Assembly: GCA_033764075.1 (NCBI GenBank) | Contig: JANRJH010000024.1 | Span: forward strand, 71,999-135,998 | Direction of reading: 5' to 3' | DNA from: M3007 sp033764075 | GTDB taxonomy: Bacteria; Bacteroidota; Bacteroidia; Chitinophagales; Saprospiraceae | DNA length: 64,000 nucleotides | In this document: positions 1 to 9,700 of the stretch, piece after piece | How the letters are laid out: each line of letters opens with the position of its first letter | Position numbering within the stretch: the first letter of the stretch is position 1 | The notes under the pieces: generated by a model | Seen by the model: only the letters and a program-made list of their open reading frames with translations | Databases searched by the model: none | What the model was told of the DNA's origin: nothing | Position numbers and translations under genes: made by a program

Positions 1-813
1 GGAAACCATGTTAAAACCGGCGCCATCCGACACGCTTTTATACAGCGCGTACATGGTGCCTTCCAGTCTCAGCACGTCCGACAAAGTCAGTTCTCTCTTT
101 TCTATTCCGACCGCTTTTTTAAAGGCCCGCTTCGCTCGCGTGCGGTATTTGGTGGTCATCGCCTCCAGGTAATCATCAAAAGTATCGAACGACAAGGGCA
201 GCACCATGTTGGGCTGGATCAGAAACTCCAGACAGGCATTCCCGCGCAGGGTTCTCCGTTCCGCCAGCCGATCCGGTAGCAGGTCTTTATACAGCAGGAC
301 CGGGATGTCCAGATGCTCCCGGCGCAAAGCCCCGGCCAATTGGGTCAGGGCGCCATCGAGAAGAAGCACCGCCTGCTCGCGGCGGATGCGTTGAAAGTCG
401 AAATGGGCCGCATGGTCGCCGGTAATCAGCAGGTTGCCACAAACCAGTACGTGAAAGGAAAACCGGGAGGCAATCCACTTCTTGAGCTTTTCCAGCCATT
501 TTTGCCAGGCAGACAGGTTGGTTCCGGGCTCGATCCGGTAATTGGTTTTACCGGAGAAATATTGCAACTGTGCCAGCGCGACGCCAACCGGCGTATTTTC
601 CTGGTAAAAGACCATAAAAAAAAGGCGCATACCGTTCGGTTTATGCGCCTCCAAAGCGGCCAGATAAGGACTGCGCAGGAACAGGTCGTTTTGCGGCGCA
701 GCCTTGTCCCAATCCGCCTTCGCCTCTGCTATGGAGGTAAATAGCCGGAAGCAGGGTGCGGTCGTATTCTCTGCCGTATACAAGGTGTTTTTCCGGCCGA
801 CGCCGGAAGTCAT
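1..813 (-). CDS. FemAB/GNAT-like acyltransferase-type protein (partial, runs off left edge)
   Basis: An uninterrupted minus-strand frame runs from an ATG at 813 to base 1, so 271 codons are visible and the C-terminus lies outside the window. The translation begins MTSGVGRKNTLYTAEN and contains the stretch DYLEAMTTKYRTRAKRAFKK about residue 220-240. That arrangement (a long acidic-aromatic N-terminal half, then a basic helix after 'Y...L....R.R.KRA.KK') resembles FemAB/GNAT-superfamily proteins annotated as peptidoglycan- or lipid-linked acyltransferases. No signal peptide is seen, so a cytoplasmic enzyme is likely. That it is a real gene is well supported by the long open frame; the family call is an inference from overall look and is not firm. 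Confidence 0.55.
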   Translation of the reverse strand, partial: MTSGVGRKNTLYTAENTTAPCFRLFTSIAEAKADWDKAAPQNDLFLRSPYLAALEAHKPNGMRLFFMVFYQENTPVGVALAQLQYFSGKTNYRIEPGTNLSAWQKWLEKLKKWIASRFSFHVLVCGNLLITGDHAAHFDFQRIRREQAVLLLDGALTQLAGALRREHLDIPVLLYKDLLPDRLAERRTLRGNACLEFLIQPNMVLPLSFDTFDDYLEAMTTKYRTRAKRAFKKAVGIEKRELTLSDVLRLEGTMYALYKSVSDGAGFNMVS

Positions 814-908
814 GGGGCAGGAACCTCGGAAGAAAGTATCCACAGGAAAAAAGAACAGGATTGGAAATAAATGGTTTTAAAAGTCGGCAAATTGGCCAGG
901 GTAAAATT

Positions 909-2747
909 TCAGGTGGTGTCGGGTGATTTACCCAGGGTAGTATGCCGGATGGCGGGCGCCTTCTCCCGCAAAATTGCGTAGGTGGAGCGGTAGCCGATCT
1001 CTTCGATCTGATCGAATTTGTGCCAATCGATCAAGCTGAAGTGTTTGAGCGGCGGGTTCACGTACACGTCCACCGCCTTGCGGTACTCCTGGCCCATGAT
1101 CCGCCCGCTCATCATGGTGGATTCCATGACCACAAACAACAAGCTGGGCAGTTTGCGCCGCCGATCGCTTTCAGGATCCGTCTCCTCAAAGCGGCGGTAC
1201 GTCTGCAAATCCACGGCAATGAGGGTACCAACCCCGAGTTTACTCATCACATCCACCGGAAGGTTGTTGAATACGCCCCCATCCACGTGCAGGTCGTCGT
1301 TCATCACGGCAGGCGGGAAGATACCCGGAATGCTGATGCTGGCACGCAATACCTGCGGCAGGTCGCCGCGCCAGTGGATGGTCGGGTTGGTCTTGGTCAG
1401 GTTGCACGACACACAATAAAATCCCAACCAGCTGTCTTCGATGGTGTATCCCTCGAAACTCTCCGACAGCAGACTTTCCAGCATTTTTCCTTTAAAAATA
1501 GATACTTTGGGAATGAAATTAAAGTCGCGTGTGGGGCTTTTTTTGAACACCTCGCGGCTACGCTCGCGCATGTGCATGCCACTCCATCCTCGGGCGATCA
1601 GCGCGCCCATGACGGCGCCGATGCTGGTGCCGCCCACGAAATCCACGGGGATACCCAGATCTTCCATGGCCCTGAATGCACCGATGTGCGCAAACCCCTT
1701 GGCAGCGCCGCCAGACAACACCAAACCTACCGCATTTCCGCTGACGATACGGGCCAGGCGATCCAGATCGGCGGTGTTGTGCTTGCGTATGTGGTGGTGC
1801 AGGCGGAGCTCGCGTTTGGTCAGCCAGGGCAATGTACCCTTTGGGTGCCCGGCATTTTCGGGATGCCACAAAACCAGGCTCTGTTCTGCGATGGCCGTTC
1901 GCATCGGGCCGTGTAAATAACGTTGCTCGATGGGATGCAGGTCCGGCGACGCCAGCGGATCGCCAATGAGCAGAATTTCGTCGGCCTGCCGGAGGCAACG
2001 ACGCGTCCACTCCGTATCTTCCGAATCCGGGCAATACACCACAAACTGGTGCTCACTTTCCTTTTCCTCCAACCAGGAAGTCAGGCTGCGATAGGCTGTG
2101 CTGTGCTCGCGCGACACCTGGGCGAGTCCCTTTTGGTTCATCCACGCATCCACGAGCGTACTGTCGAGGAAAATGGTGGACCCGAAGCGTTTCAGGCGCG
2201 GCACGAACTCCAGGGCAAAGGCGGTAGCGTCAACGCCCTGGCTGATGGGCATCAGGCAGATGTTGGTTACCTTCCGCCGCACCCTGTGGTTGGCCTGGGT
2301 GTCGCGCAGGCGCTGAATGATTTTGCGGGTTATCTGCAACAAAAGGTGCGGATGCTTGCGTCCGAGCGACTCAAAACGCTGTTTCGACATGCGCGCCAGC
2401 ACACAGTCGCGCATGGCCAGCACATTGGCAACCCGGGGTTCGCCGGTGACCAGCGACATCTCGCCAACCGTCTCTCCGCAGGGGATTTCTGCGATGGGCG
2501 CCATCAGGCCGTTCTCCCGGTTCTCCAACACCTTGAGACGCCCGCTGATCAGGGCGTACATGCTCTCACCTTCATCGCCCTGCCGGCAAAGAAAGGCCCC
2601 TCCGGGGAGGTCAATCCATTCAAAAGACGCCAATATATCCAGCAATTCTTTCGGCGGAAGTTTGCCAAAGAGCCGGTTGACGTATTCGGCCAGCCGGTCG
2701 TCCAGATAATGGGTGTAATCTTTGTAAAATGGATCGTGTAAACGCAT
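909..2747 (-). CDS. Cyclic nucleotide-binding patatin-like phospholipase (NTE type)
   Basis: The 612-aa protein has three parts. Residues about 43-150 form a cyclic-nucleotide-binding (CRP-like) domain, with the core GETVGEMSLVTGEPR. Residues about 155-310 match the linker module seen in bacterial neuropathy-target-esterase relatives. Residues about 338-560 form a patatin domain with the oxyanion motif SGGAAKG (345-351), nucleophile Ser375 in GTSIG and catalytic Asp489 in DGG. The family hydrolyses lysophospholipids or acyl esters and is thought to be controlled by its N-terminal domain, although many bacterial members may not bind cAMP. It starts 16 bases after the DPP11-type gene stops, on the same strand, so co-transcription is likely. 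No signal peptide is visible. Family confidence is high; the ligand and substrate are unknown. Confidence 0.9.
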   Translation of the reverse strand: MRLHDPFYKDYTHYLDDRLAEYVNRLFGKLPPKELLDILASFEWIDLPGGAFLCRQGDEGESMYALISGRLKVLENRENGLMAPIAEIPCGETVGEMSLVTGEPRVANVLAMRDCVLARMSKQRFESLGRKHPHLLLQITRKIIQRLRDTQANHRVRRKVTNICLMPISQGVDATAFALEFVPRLKRFGSTIFLDSTLVDAWMNQKGLAQVSREHSTAYRSLTSWLEEKESEHQFVVYCPDSEDTEWTRRCLRQADEILLIGDPLASPDLHPIEQRYLHGPMRTAIAEQSLVLWHPENAGHPKGTLPWLTKRELRLHHHIRKHNTADLDRLARIVSGNAVGLVLSGGAAKGFAHIGAFRAMEDLGIPVDFVGGTSIGAVMGALIARGWSGMHMRERSREVFKKSPTRDFNFIPKVSIFKGKMLESLLSESFEGYTIEDSWLGFYCVSCNLTKTNPTIHWRGDLPQVLRASISIPGIFPPAVMNDDLHVDGGVFNNLPVDVMSKLGVGTLIAVDLQTYRRFEETDPESDRRRKLPSLLFVVMESTMMSGRIMGQEYRKAVDVYVNPPLKHFSLIDWHKFDQIEEIGYRSTYAILREKAPAIRHTTLGKSPDTT

Positions 2748-2763
2748 CTTTGTTTAGACGGCT

Positions 2764-4908
2764 TCAACGCACAATGGTCATTTCCTGGATCAGGTGTCCG
2801 GCGCCGGCATATTTATCAATGATAAAAAGAACATACCGCATGTCAACCATGATATTACGGCAAATATCGGCGTCGTAATGCAGGTCGCTCATGGTTCCTT
2901 CCCACACCCGGTCAAAATTCAGACCAATCAGGTTTCCGCGTGCATCCAGTGCCGGGCTTCCGGAATTGCCACCGGTGGTGTGGTTGGTGGCAATGAAGGC
3001 CACGGGCACCGTTCCGTTTTGCGCATAATCACCATAATCCTTGTTTTGGTGCAACGCAATGAGTTTGGCAGGAACGTCGAATTCATAATCTCCGGGGACG
3101 TATTTCTCCATGACGCCGTCTAGGTCGGTCTGATATTCATATTTCACCGCATCCCTGGGCGAATACGGTTTCACCTTGCCGTAGGTGATGCGAAGCGTGC
3201 CGTTGGCATCGGGAAAAAAACGCTTGTCGCGGAAAACGGCCAACTGGGCAGCCATGTATTCCCGTTGAAGCAGGTTCAGGCTGTTTTGTAGTTCGTTGTA
3301 GCGAGGCGCCACATGGGTGCGGTACAGGCTGTCGACTTCATACCAAAGTTGGTAAGCCGGGTCTTTCCGGATTTCCTGATAGACTGTAGCGCCGTCTTTT
3401 GACAGAAGCGTGGTCATTTTTTCCTGGTCGGTAAAAGCGCTGGATTTAAACAGGTAAGTCGCCAGTTGATCGTATCCGCCATGGCGCGCGACGGCCGCTT
3501 TTACCGGCGCACTGCCCCAATCATCGGGCACATGCCGTGCAAACCGCTCCAGCATGCGGGCATTTACCGCCTGATCTACCTCGGGATGGTAGTCCTTGAA
3601 GTATCCCTCCATCTGCGTTTTTACGGCAGTTATTTTTTGCGCGAAAGCGGCCGGGCCGTTGTCTGTGTAGGACTGTACCCACCGCGACTGCCCGGAAACC
3701 AGGCCAAACAGCTGGTTGTTGCGCACCAGCGTTTCGAAGTAGTATTCCCGGGCCAAGGCATAGGGCTCCTGATCTTTGTACGTCTGCGTGAGCCGGGGTA
3801 GCAGGTTTCCGTAAAGTGCGTTCATGTCCGGGCTAGCCTCGATGCGTTTGGTAAATGACGATTCGTATGCTTGTTTGATGTCCAGCGCCTTTTTGGATTG
3901 TAGCCCCTGCATTTCGCCCAGCCATTTTTTCCAGTAATTGGCGATGGATGCATAGCGGGCAATGTACGCGATTTTGATGGCTGGGTCTTGCCGCATGTAT
4001 CCGTCCATCACCTTGAGGGCCTCGTCCCGTGTTTCCACCCGTGCAGGGTCGAGCACCTCGGCGGTTTGGCGCAACCCTTCGGCGCTTAGATACTCGTCGG
4101 TACGGCCAGGGAAGCCGTACACCAGCGTGAAGTCGCCCTCCTGAACGCCTTTGAGCGACACCGGCAAGTGTCGGCGGGGTTTGAACGGGATGTTGTCGGG
4201 CGAGTAGTCTGCAGGCAGGTTGTCCTTGCCCGCATAAACCCGGAAAAGGCTGAAGTCGCCGGTATGCCGGGGCCATACCCAGTTGTCGGTGTCCGAACCA
4301 AACTTGCCGATGCTGCTGGGCGGCGTGCCCACCAGCCGCACATCACGGTAGGTGACTGTGACGAACAGGTAATATTTGTTGCCCTGGTAGAAGGGGCGAA
4401 TAAGGATTTCCTCGTGCTTGGCCAGTTTGGTTTCCCTGCGCAATTTTTCAATGTTCTGATCAATGACCGATTGGCGCGCGGTTTCGCTCATACCTTCGGT
4501 GATGCCAAGCAGCACCAGCGCCGAAACATCCTGTATCCGGGATACAAACATAGCGGTGATGCCCGGGGCAGGCAGCTCTTCGCTGCGGTTCATAGCCCAG
4601 TATCCGCTGTCGACGTAGTTTTTCTCCAGGGAAGACAACCGCTGGATAGCGCCAAAGCCACAATGGTGGTTGGTGAGCAGCAATCCTTTCGGAGAGATCA
4701 TTTCGCCGGTGCACCCGCCGCCAAACTGGCAAATGGCGTCTTTTAAACTGGCGTGCTCCGGATGGTACAAATCTTCGGCTTTGAGCTTGAAACCAAGGTT
4801 ACGCATCTCCTTTTCCTGTGCATCGTCGATCTCCAAAGGAATCCACATGCCTTGTGCAAACAATGCAAAAGGGAAAACAAAAAGGACGAAGTTGAGCAGT
4901 TTTTTCAT
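2764..4908 (-). CDS. S46-family dipeptidyl-peptidase, DPP11 type
   Basis: This 714-aa protein has a signal peptide (MKKLLNFVLFVFPFALFAQG) and S46 peptidase signatures: the histidine motif TNHHCGFG (His81/His82), the NWVWPRHTGDF segment carrying the catalytic Asp, and GNSGSP with nucleophile Ser649. Eighteen residues after that serine is Arg667 (NFDR). In characterised S46 enzymes the equivalent position (673 in Porphyromonas gingivalis) is Arg in DPP11, which prefers Asp or Glu at P1, and Gly in DPP7. The sequence therefore points to an acidic-specific, periplasmic DPP11 that trims dipeptides during peptide feeding. The length is normal for the family. A variant -7 box (CAAAAATTA on the plus strand, 4919-4927) lies just upstream. 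It leads the unit with the patatin gene at 909-2747. Confidence 0.92.
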   Translation of the reverse strand: MKKLLNFVLFVFPFALFAQGMWIPLEIDDAQEKEMRNLGFKLKAEDLYHPEHASLKDAICQFGGGCTGEMISPKGLLLTNHHCGFGAIQRLSSLEKNYVDSGYWAMNRSEELPAPGITAMFVSRIQDVSALVLLGITEGMSETARQSVIDQNIEKLRRETKLAKHEEILIRPFYQGNKYYLFVTVTYRDVRLVGTPPSSIGKFGSDTDNWVWPRHTGDFSLFRVYAGKDNLPADYSPDNIPFKPRRHLPVSLKGVQEGDFTLVYGFPGRTDEYLSAEGLRQTAEVLDPARVETRDEALKVMDGYMRQDPAIKIAYIARYASIANYWKKWLGEMQGLQSKKALDIKQAYESSFTKRIEASPDMNALYGNLLPRLTQTYKDQEPYALAREYYFETLVRNNQLFGLVSGQSRWVQSYTDNGPAAFAQKITAVKTQMEGYFKDYHPEVDQAVNARMLERFARHVPDDWGSAPVKAAVARHGGYDQLATYLFKSSAFTDQEKMTTLLSKDGATVYQEIRKDPAYQLWYEVDSLYRTHVAPRYNELQNSLNLLQREYMAAQLAVFRDKRFFPDANGTLRITYGKVKPYSPRDAVKYEYQTDLDGVMEKYVPGDYEFDVPAKLIALHQNKDYGDYAQNGTVPVAFIATNHTTGGNSGSPALDARGNLIGLNFDRVWEGTMSDLHYDADICRNIMVDMRYVLFIIDKYAGAGHLIQEMTIVR

Positions 4909-5120
4909 GTCTTTCGATCAAAAATTAGCGTAAATGCTATTTAACCAGGCTGTTTTTCGGCCTGCCGGTCGGGTCGGCAACAATGCCAGCCGGGTAAAGA
5001 TACGGTATTGATCGCCGGTAAAAAATGCGTTGAGCCGCCAGGATAAACAACAGACATTAAAGGATTATTAAGTTTGGGGCATATTCGCGTCACATTCAGG
5101 CTATAAAATCCCCATTTTCC

Positions 5121-5128
5121 TACTTTTG
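5121..5128 (+). promoter_or_regulatory. Candidate -7 promoter box
   Basis: TACTTTTG matches the Bacteroidota -7 consensus TAnnTTTG and lies 43 bases before the ATG of the lamin-tail gene. I see no good TTTG element at the usual upstream distance, so the call rests on the -7 box and position only. Confidence 0.45.
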
Positions 5129-5171
5129 AGTTTTATTTCCAAACCAACTTTTTACCCAATCCTGATTCAAT

Positions 5172-6599
5172 ATGAAAAAGAACCTCCTTGCCTTGTTTTT
5201 CGCGCTGCTGCTGGCCACCGGCGCGCAGGCGCAGATCGTGATTACGGAAATCATGTACAACCCGCCGGAACCAAACACCGACACGCTGGAGTATATTGAA
5301 TTGTTCAACCCTACGGGAAGCGCTGTAGACATCAGCGGCTGGAACTTTACCAAGGGCGTTACCTTCACCTTCCCGGGCGGCACCACCATGGCGCCGGGCG
5401 CTTACGTCATCGTTTGCGAAAATGCCGCCTATTTTCAGGCGCGATTTGGCTTTAGCCCCTTTCAGTGGGACGGCGCCCTGACCAACGGCGGCGAAGAAAT
5501 TGAGCTATCAAACGGCGGCACCGTAATCGACTACGTGAGCTACTCCAACGCAGCCCCCTGGCCTACCGGTGCCAACGGTACGGGCTCCTCCATCGTGCTG
5601 TGCGACGTGAATGCCGACAACAACAACGGCGCCAACTGGCAGGCCTCCACCACACCCACGGGTGTTACCTCCGGCGGCTTGCCGGTGTTTGGCAACCCTG
5701 GCGGCCCTTCCAATTGCAGCACCGTCGGCTACCCATTGCGTACCATCGCCCAGATGACGACCGAAAATGCCAACGGCGTTGCCGACTCCATTAACGTCAC
5801 CTGCGCCCTGGAAGGCGTGGTCTACGGCGTTAATCTGAACCCAAACGGATTGCAATTTGCGTTGATCGATTATACCAACAAGGGCATCACGGTTTTTCTG
5901 GGCAGCGGCAACCGGGGATACGCCGTGTTGCAAGGCGACAGCCTCCGGGTGCTCGGTCGCGTCAGTCAGTTCAACGGCCTCACCCAGTTTTCGCCCGACA
6001 GCATCATCAGGCGCGCCGGCAACCGACCACTGGTGAGCCCGACAGTGGCAACCAAACCCACCGAAGACACCGAATCGAGCCTCATTCGCGTTAACAACCT
6101 GAACATGGTTGACCCCTCCGAATGGAAAGGCGACGGAAGCAGCTTCAACGTCCGTGCCGTTTCGCCTGCCAACCCGCTCGACACCACACTCATCCGGGTA
6201 GACAGCGACACCGAGGTGGCCTCCCGCCCTGCCCCCTCCCAGCCGTTCGACATCATCGGCATCGGCGGACAGTTTGACAATACCCAACCCTACAACAGCG
6301 GTTACCAGCTCTTCCCCCGTTTCAACTCCGATATTTTGGAAATGGTGGGCACGCAACAAGAGGACTGGAGCCGGGAGATCATCCTGAGCCCCAACCCCGC
6401 CACCGACTGGGTCAACCTGCAAACGTCCATGACACTCGACCAGCTGACAGTGACCGACACCCAGGGCAAACTCGTTATGCGCATCGCTCAACCCCATCGT
6501 TTCGGTCAAATGCCCATCGGTGACCTGGCGCCGGGCGTGTACATCTTCCGGTTCGAAGCCGGTGGAAAATACTGGGCTACTCAATTGGTGAAACAGTAA
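5172..6599 (+). CDS. Lamin-tail domain protein with T9SS type A sorting domain
   Basis: The 475-aa product opens with a clear signal peptide ending ATGAQAQ. A lamin-tail domain follows directly (about residues 22-125; IVITEIMYNPPE, YIELFNPTG, DISGWNF). Bacterial lamin-tail domains occur on secreted nucleases and surface proteins, but I see no nuclease motif in the middle region (about 190-390), which is beta-rich and resembles an OB-like or BACON-like segment at most. The last 75 or so residues form a type A T9SS sorting domain: the SPNPATDWVNL motif, then VTDTQGK and GVYIFRFEAGGK...QLVKQ. The protein should therefore cross the outer membrane through T9SS and stay attached to the surface or be released. 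It is a single-gene unit closed by the palindrome at 6660-6705. Confidence 0.85.
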   Translation: MKKNLLALFFALLLATGAQAQIVITEIMYNPPEPNTDTLEYIELFNPTGSAVDISGWNFTKGVTFTFPGGTTMAPGAYVIVCENAAYFQARFGFSPFQWDGALTNGGEEIELSNGGTVIDYVSYSNAAPWPTGANGTGSSIVLCDVNADNNNGANWQASTTPTGVTSGGLPVFGNPGGPSNCSTVGYPLRTIAQMTTENANGVADSINVTCALEGVVYGVNLNPNGLQFALIDYTNKGITVFLGSGNRGYAVLQGDSLRVLGRVSQFNGLTQFSPDSIIRRAGNRPLVSPTVATKPTEDTESSLIRVNNLNMVDPSEWKGDGSSFNVRAVSPANPLDTTLIRVDSDTEVASRPAPSQPFDIIGIGGQFDNTQPYNSGYQLFPRFNSDILEMVGTQQEDWSREIILSPNPATDWVNLQTSMTLDQLTVTDTQGKLVMRIAQPHRFGQMPIGDLAPGVYIFRFEAGGKYWATQLVKQ

Positions 6600-6659
6600 C
6601 CTGCCCATTCATCGCTTTACAGTTCTTTGCGGCTTCGCCGCCAATCAGCTTGCTTCATT

Positions 6660-6705
6660 TTTATGCCGCGAATTAGCGCGAATTCGCGCTAATTCGCGGC
6701 ATAAA
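6660..6705. terminator. Perfect 46-bp palindrome between convergent genes
   Basis: The two halves (23 bases each) are exact reverse complements with no loop, centred on the GAATTC at 6680-6685. The half-site reads TTTATGCCGCGAATTAGCGC followed by GAA, and the GCGAATT unit is itself repeated within it. It lies 61 bases after the lamin-tail gene and 26 bases before the convergent PorU2-like gene ends, so it can serve as a terminator hairpin for both. There is no clear T-tract apart from the short A/T ends, so it may instead be a dispersed palindromic repeat. Confidence 0.6.
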
Positions 6706-6730
6706 TAGCATACATGGGGCACTCGCCATC

Positions 6731-9700
6731 CTACCGGATCAGCACCATTTTTCCGAAACCGTTTTTGAAATACCCGTCGATGCGGCTGTCCTCCCGCAAA
6801 GGATAATCGCTGCCATCGGCCTTTTTAGCGATGACCCGGTACAGGTACACGCCATTAGCCAGTTGATCGCCGTATTGGTCCTTGCCGTCCCAGCAAAATT
6901 CGCTTTGGTGCGTTCCGGTTTTGAACTCGCCAAACTCCATTTGCGTCACCTCGCGCACCACGCGGCCGCTCACCGTCATGATCTGAAGGTTGAACCGTGT
7001 TGGGGGTTCATTGCCGGTCATGGTGTACACAAAACAGGTGGAGGTAGAAAACGGGTTGGGGTAGTTCAGGATATTCCCCAGAGAGGCCTGGCTGACCACC
7101 GAGAAACGAATGGCATAATCCAGATCGGCCGAGGGGTTACCGGTGGCATCCCGTCCGTTGACCAGCAGCCGGTAATTGCCGTCGGCGGCAAACTGCGGCC
7201 TCCATTCCAAACGCGCCGTGTTTTTCTTGGGCAGTTGTGCCGGATCGGCCGGGAAGAACGTCACCTCCGGGTCGGCAAAGGCGATCTGCCGAACCGAACC
7301 GTCGGGGTTTTCCAGTTGCAGAAAAAAGGTGCTGGTGTCGTTCAGTGGCAGGTACGGGTTGTCGTCCTTGAGGCTGACGACCACGGTGGGCCGGGGCGAG
7401 ATCAGGTCGCCGTCCAGGATGTGCACGCCGTCAAACGTAACGTCCAGGATTGGATTCCGGTCATCGCGCGACACATAAAAGTCTTTGACCCACACGTTGT
7501 TATAGTGGTATTGCTCCGGCTGGTCGTTGTCCGGATTCACGTCGATGAGCAGCCGCTGCGCGCCGGGGGCAAGGTTTCGGGTGTCAAACGCCACCTGTGT
7601 TTGCAGGGTGTCGCGACTCAGGAGCGGTAGATATCGCTCGTACACCGACACCTGTTGGTTGGCGCCGTCCTGAATGCGAAAGAGCACCAGCACACTGTCC
7701 ATGTCCGTTGTGGAAATGTTTACAAAGGCCATTCCTGCGTGCATGGTCTCCCCTGTTTGCAGGGTGTCTTTGGGCATGAGCATTCCGGCAGTGGGCGCCA
7801 GGGCGCCTTCCGGAACGGCATCGTACAGGATGCGCAGGTATCGGCTGGGTACGAACGTCCTGTTGGTGGAATCCAACCCGTCGTACCGCAAGCGCAGCCA
7901 TGGGAAATCTTTTGCCGAAAAAGCCTGGAGCCCTGTGTCTGTCTCACTGTTGAGCTGCAAGAGCAAGGTGTCCGGGATGTTTTCCCCGCGCACACCGTAC
8001 AAGGCCAGGGTTTCGAACTCGTCCGGATCATCGCGTTCTCCGGAGCGCCACAGCAGGCTTTTCCAGTTTTTGGCAGGCCCGATGGGCGGCGTTTCAAAAG
8101 CTCCGGTAGGCCATTTGGCCGCAATGGCGCCGCGGATCTCAAACTGGTCTGCCACGGTGCGCGCCAGTGTATCGACCGGGGTAAAACCCGGGTCGTTTTT
8201 CTTGAAAACAAGCCCGTATGCCCACGGTGCCTTGGTGTAAGCCGGCAACTCGCGCACTTTTTTCGCCCCAACAGATTCAAGCACCTGAAAAAGGTTTTGG
8301 CCGTACACGACGGAATCGGCAGCCCAGGCCCTGGGGTCGTATCCTACAGAATCGGTCGGCCGGTTGAAGGCAAACAATCCGGCCAGGTAACCGTCCGGGA
8401 TGTGGTGCTGCAGAAAATTCATGAGCTCCAGGCGCTGCTCCGGCAGCCAGGTGTTGAACCAGTAGTAAAAACGGGGGGACTTTCCCGGGTTCCAGGGACT
8501 TTGCGGTTCATTGGGCACAAACCGGCCGGTAACCGGATCGAGCATGACCACGCCGACGCCCCTGTTGATCCCGCGGATGGTCCAGCCGTAATGCCCGTAA
8601 AACCCTTCGTAGTAACTGTTTTGAAAACCCATGTACCGCGACGGATCCATGTAAGCGACGCTGAGGCTCAGGTTGGAGACGTTGTCGATGAAGTCAAGCC
8701 GAAGCGCCTGGTCGTCGGCCTTGAGGTTAAACAGGCCGTTGTCGCGATATTGGCCGTAAACCGACTGGTTCCAGCCGTCCGGACTGTCCTGAAGATAAAT
8801 AAACGATCGGGTGCGCCAGGGTACCACGCCGTTGACCAGGCTGTCGCGGGCTGCCCGCCAGTAATATACGGTGTTGTTTTCCCATTGAACCGGCGGGCGC
8901 CAGGTCAGCAGCCCGCCGGACTGCTGGATGGCCGTTTTTTTCTTGAAGGGACTGTCGAACGTAAACGTCGTATCGATCTCCAACAGGTAGCGCTGCACAG
9001 GGGCCGTGAGGCTGAATGTGGTTGCGCCAAGTACCACATCGGGGTCGTTGACGATGGCGTATTCGTCGGGCGCCAGCAATTGTACATCGTTTGAGAAAAA
9101 AACCACGTCAATGCCTTTTTCCCCGGTAACATCCGACAGTTGGTTGTTTCCCTCGGCTGCGGGCGGCTGTTCTGCGAGCTTGTTTTCCAGATCCAGGTCA
9201 ACGAACAGGCGGTTGATGCCTGCCCTGCTGCCCGTGTTTGGCAACTCGTAGGTGAGTTTCACCCGGTTGGCCGGGGCAGGGATGCTGTCGGAAAGCCGGT
9301 CCAGCACCAGCGCACCACCCGGGAGCCCCTGGGATAATTTCAGGTCAAGGATGCCGGGCACGTGTTCGCCGATGTTGCGCACCTCGAACGACAACCGGTA
9401 GCTATCGGCATCCAGGCTGACGGGATTGGGACTTACCTCGACACTTTGCGGGTCTACCACATAATCCGGTCCGGGATGTGCATACAGGCTAACCGCCGGA
9501 TCCCCTTGCAACTGGTATTGGTGGGCGACTGCGGTGAGGCCGTTATAGCTGGATTTCACCATTTCGCCGGTGGCATTTTGCAGGGCGATGCCGATACCCT
9601 GGCCGTAGTCTTCACCGCCGGCGCGTCCGTACAGCGTTTTGCTGTACAGATAGAGCGCATCGATAAAACTGACGTTCACCGTAGCGAAAAAGGCGATGGC

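Noticed and set aside
5508..6608. A 366-codon minus-strand open frame opposite the lamin-tail gene
   Set aside because: It mirrors the codon pattern of the real gene; rich in His/Gly/Val as expected for an antisense shadow, with no motif.
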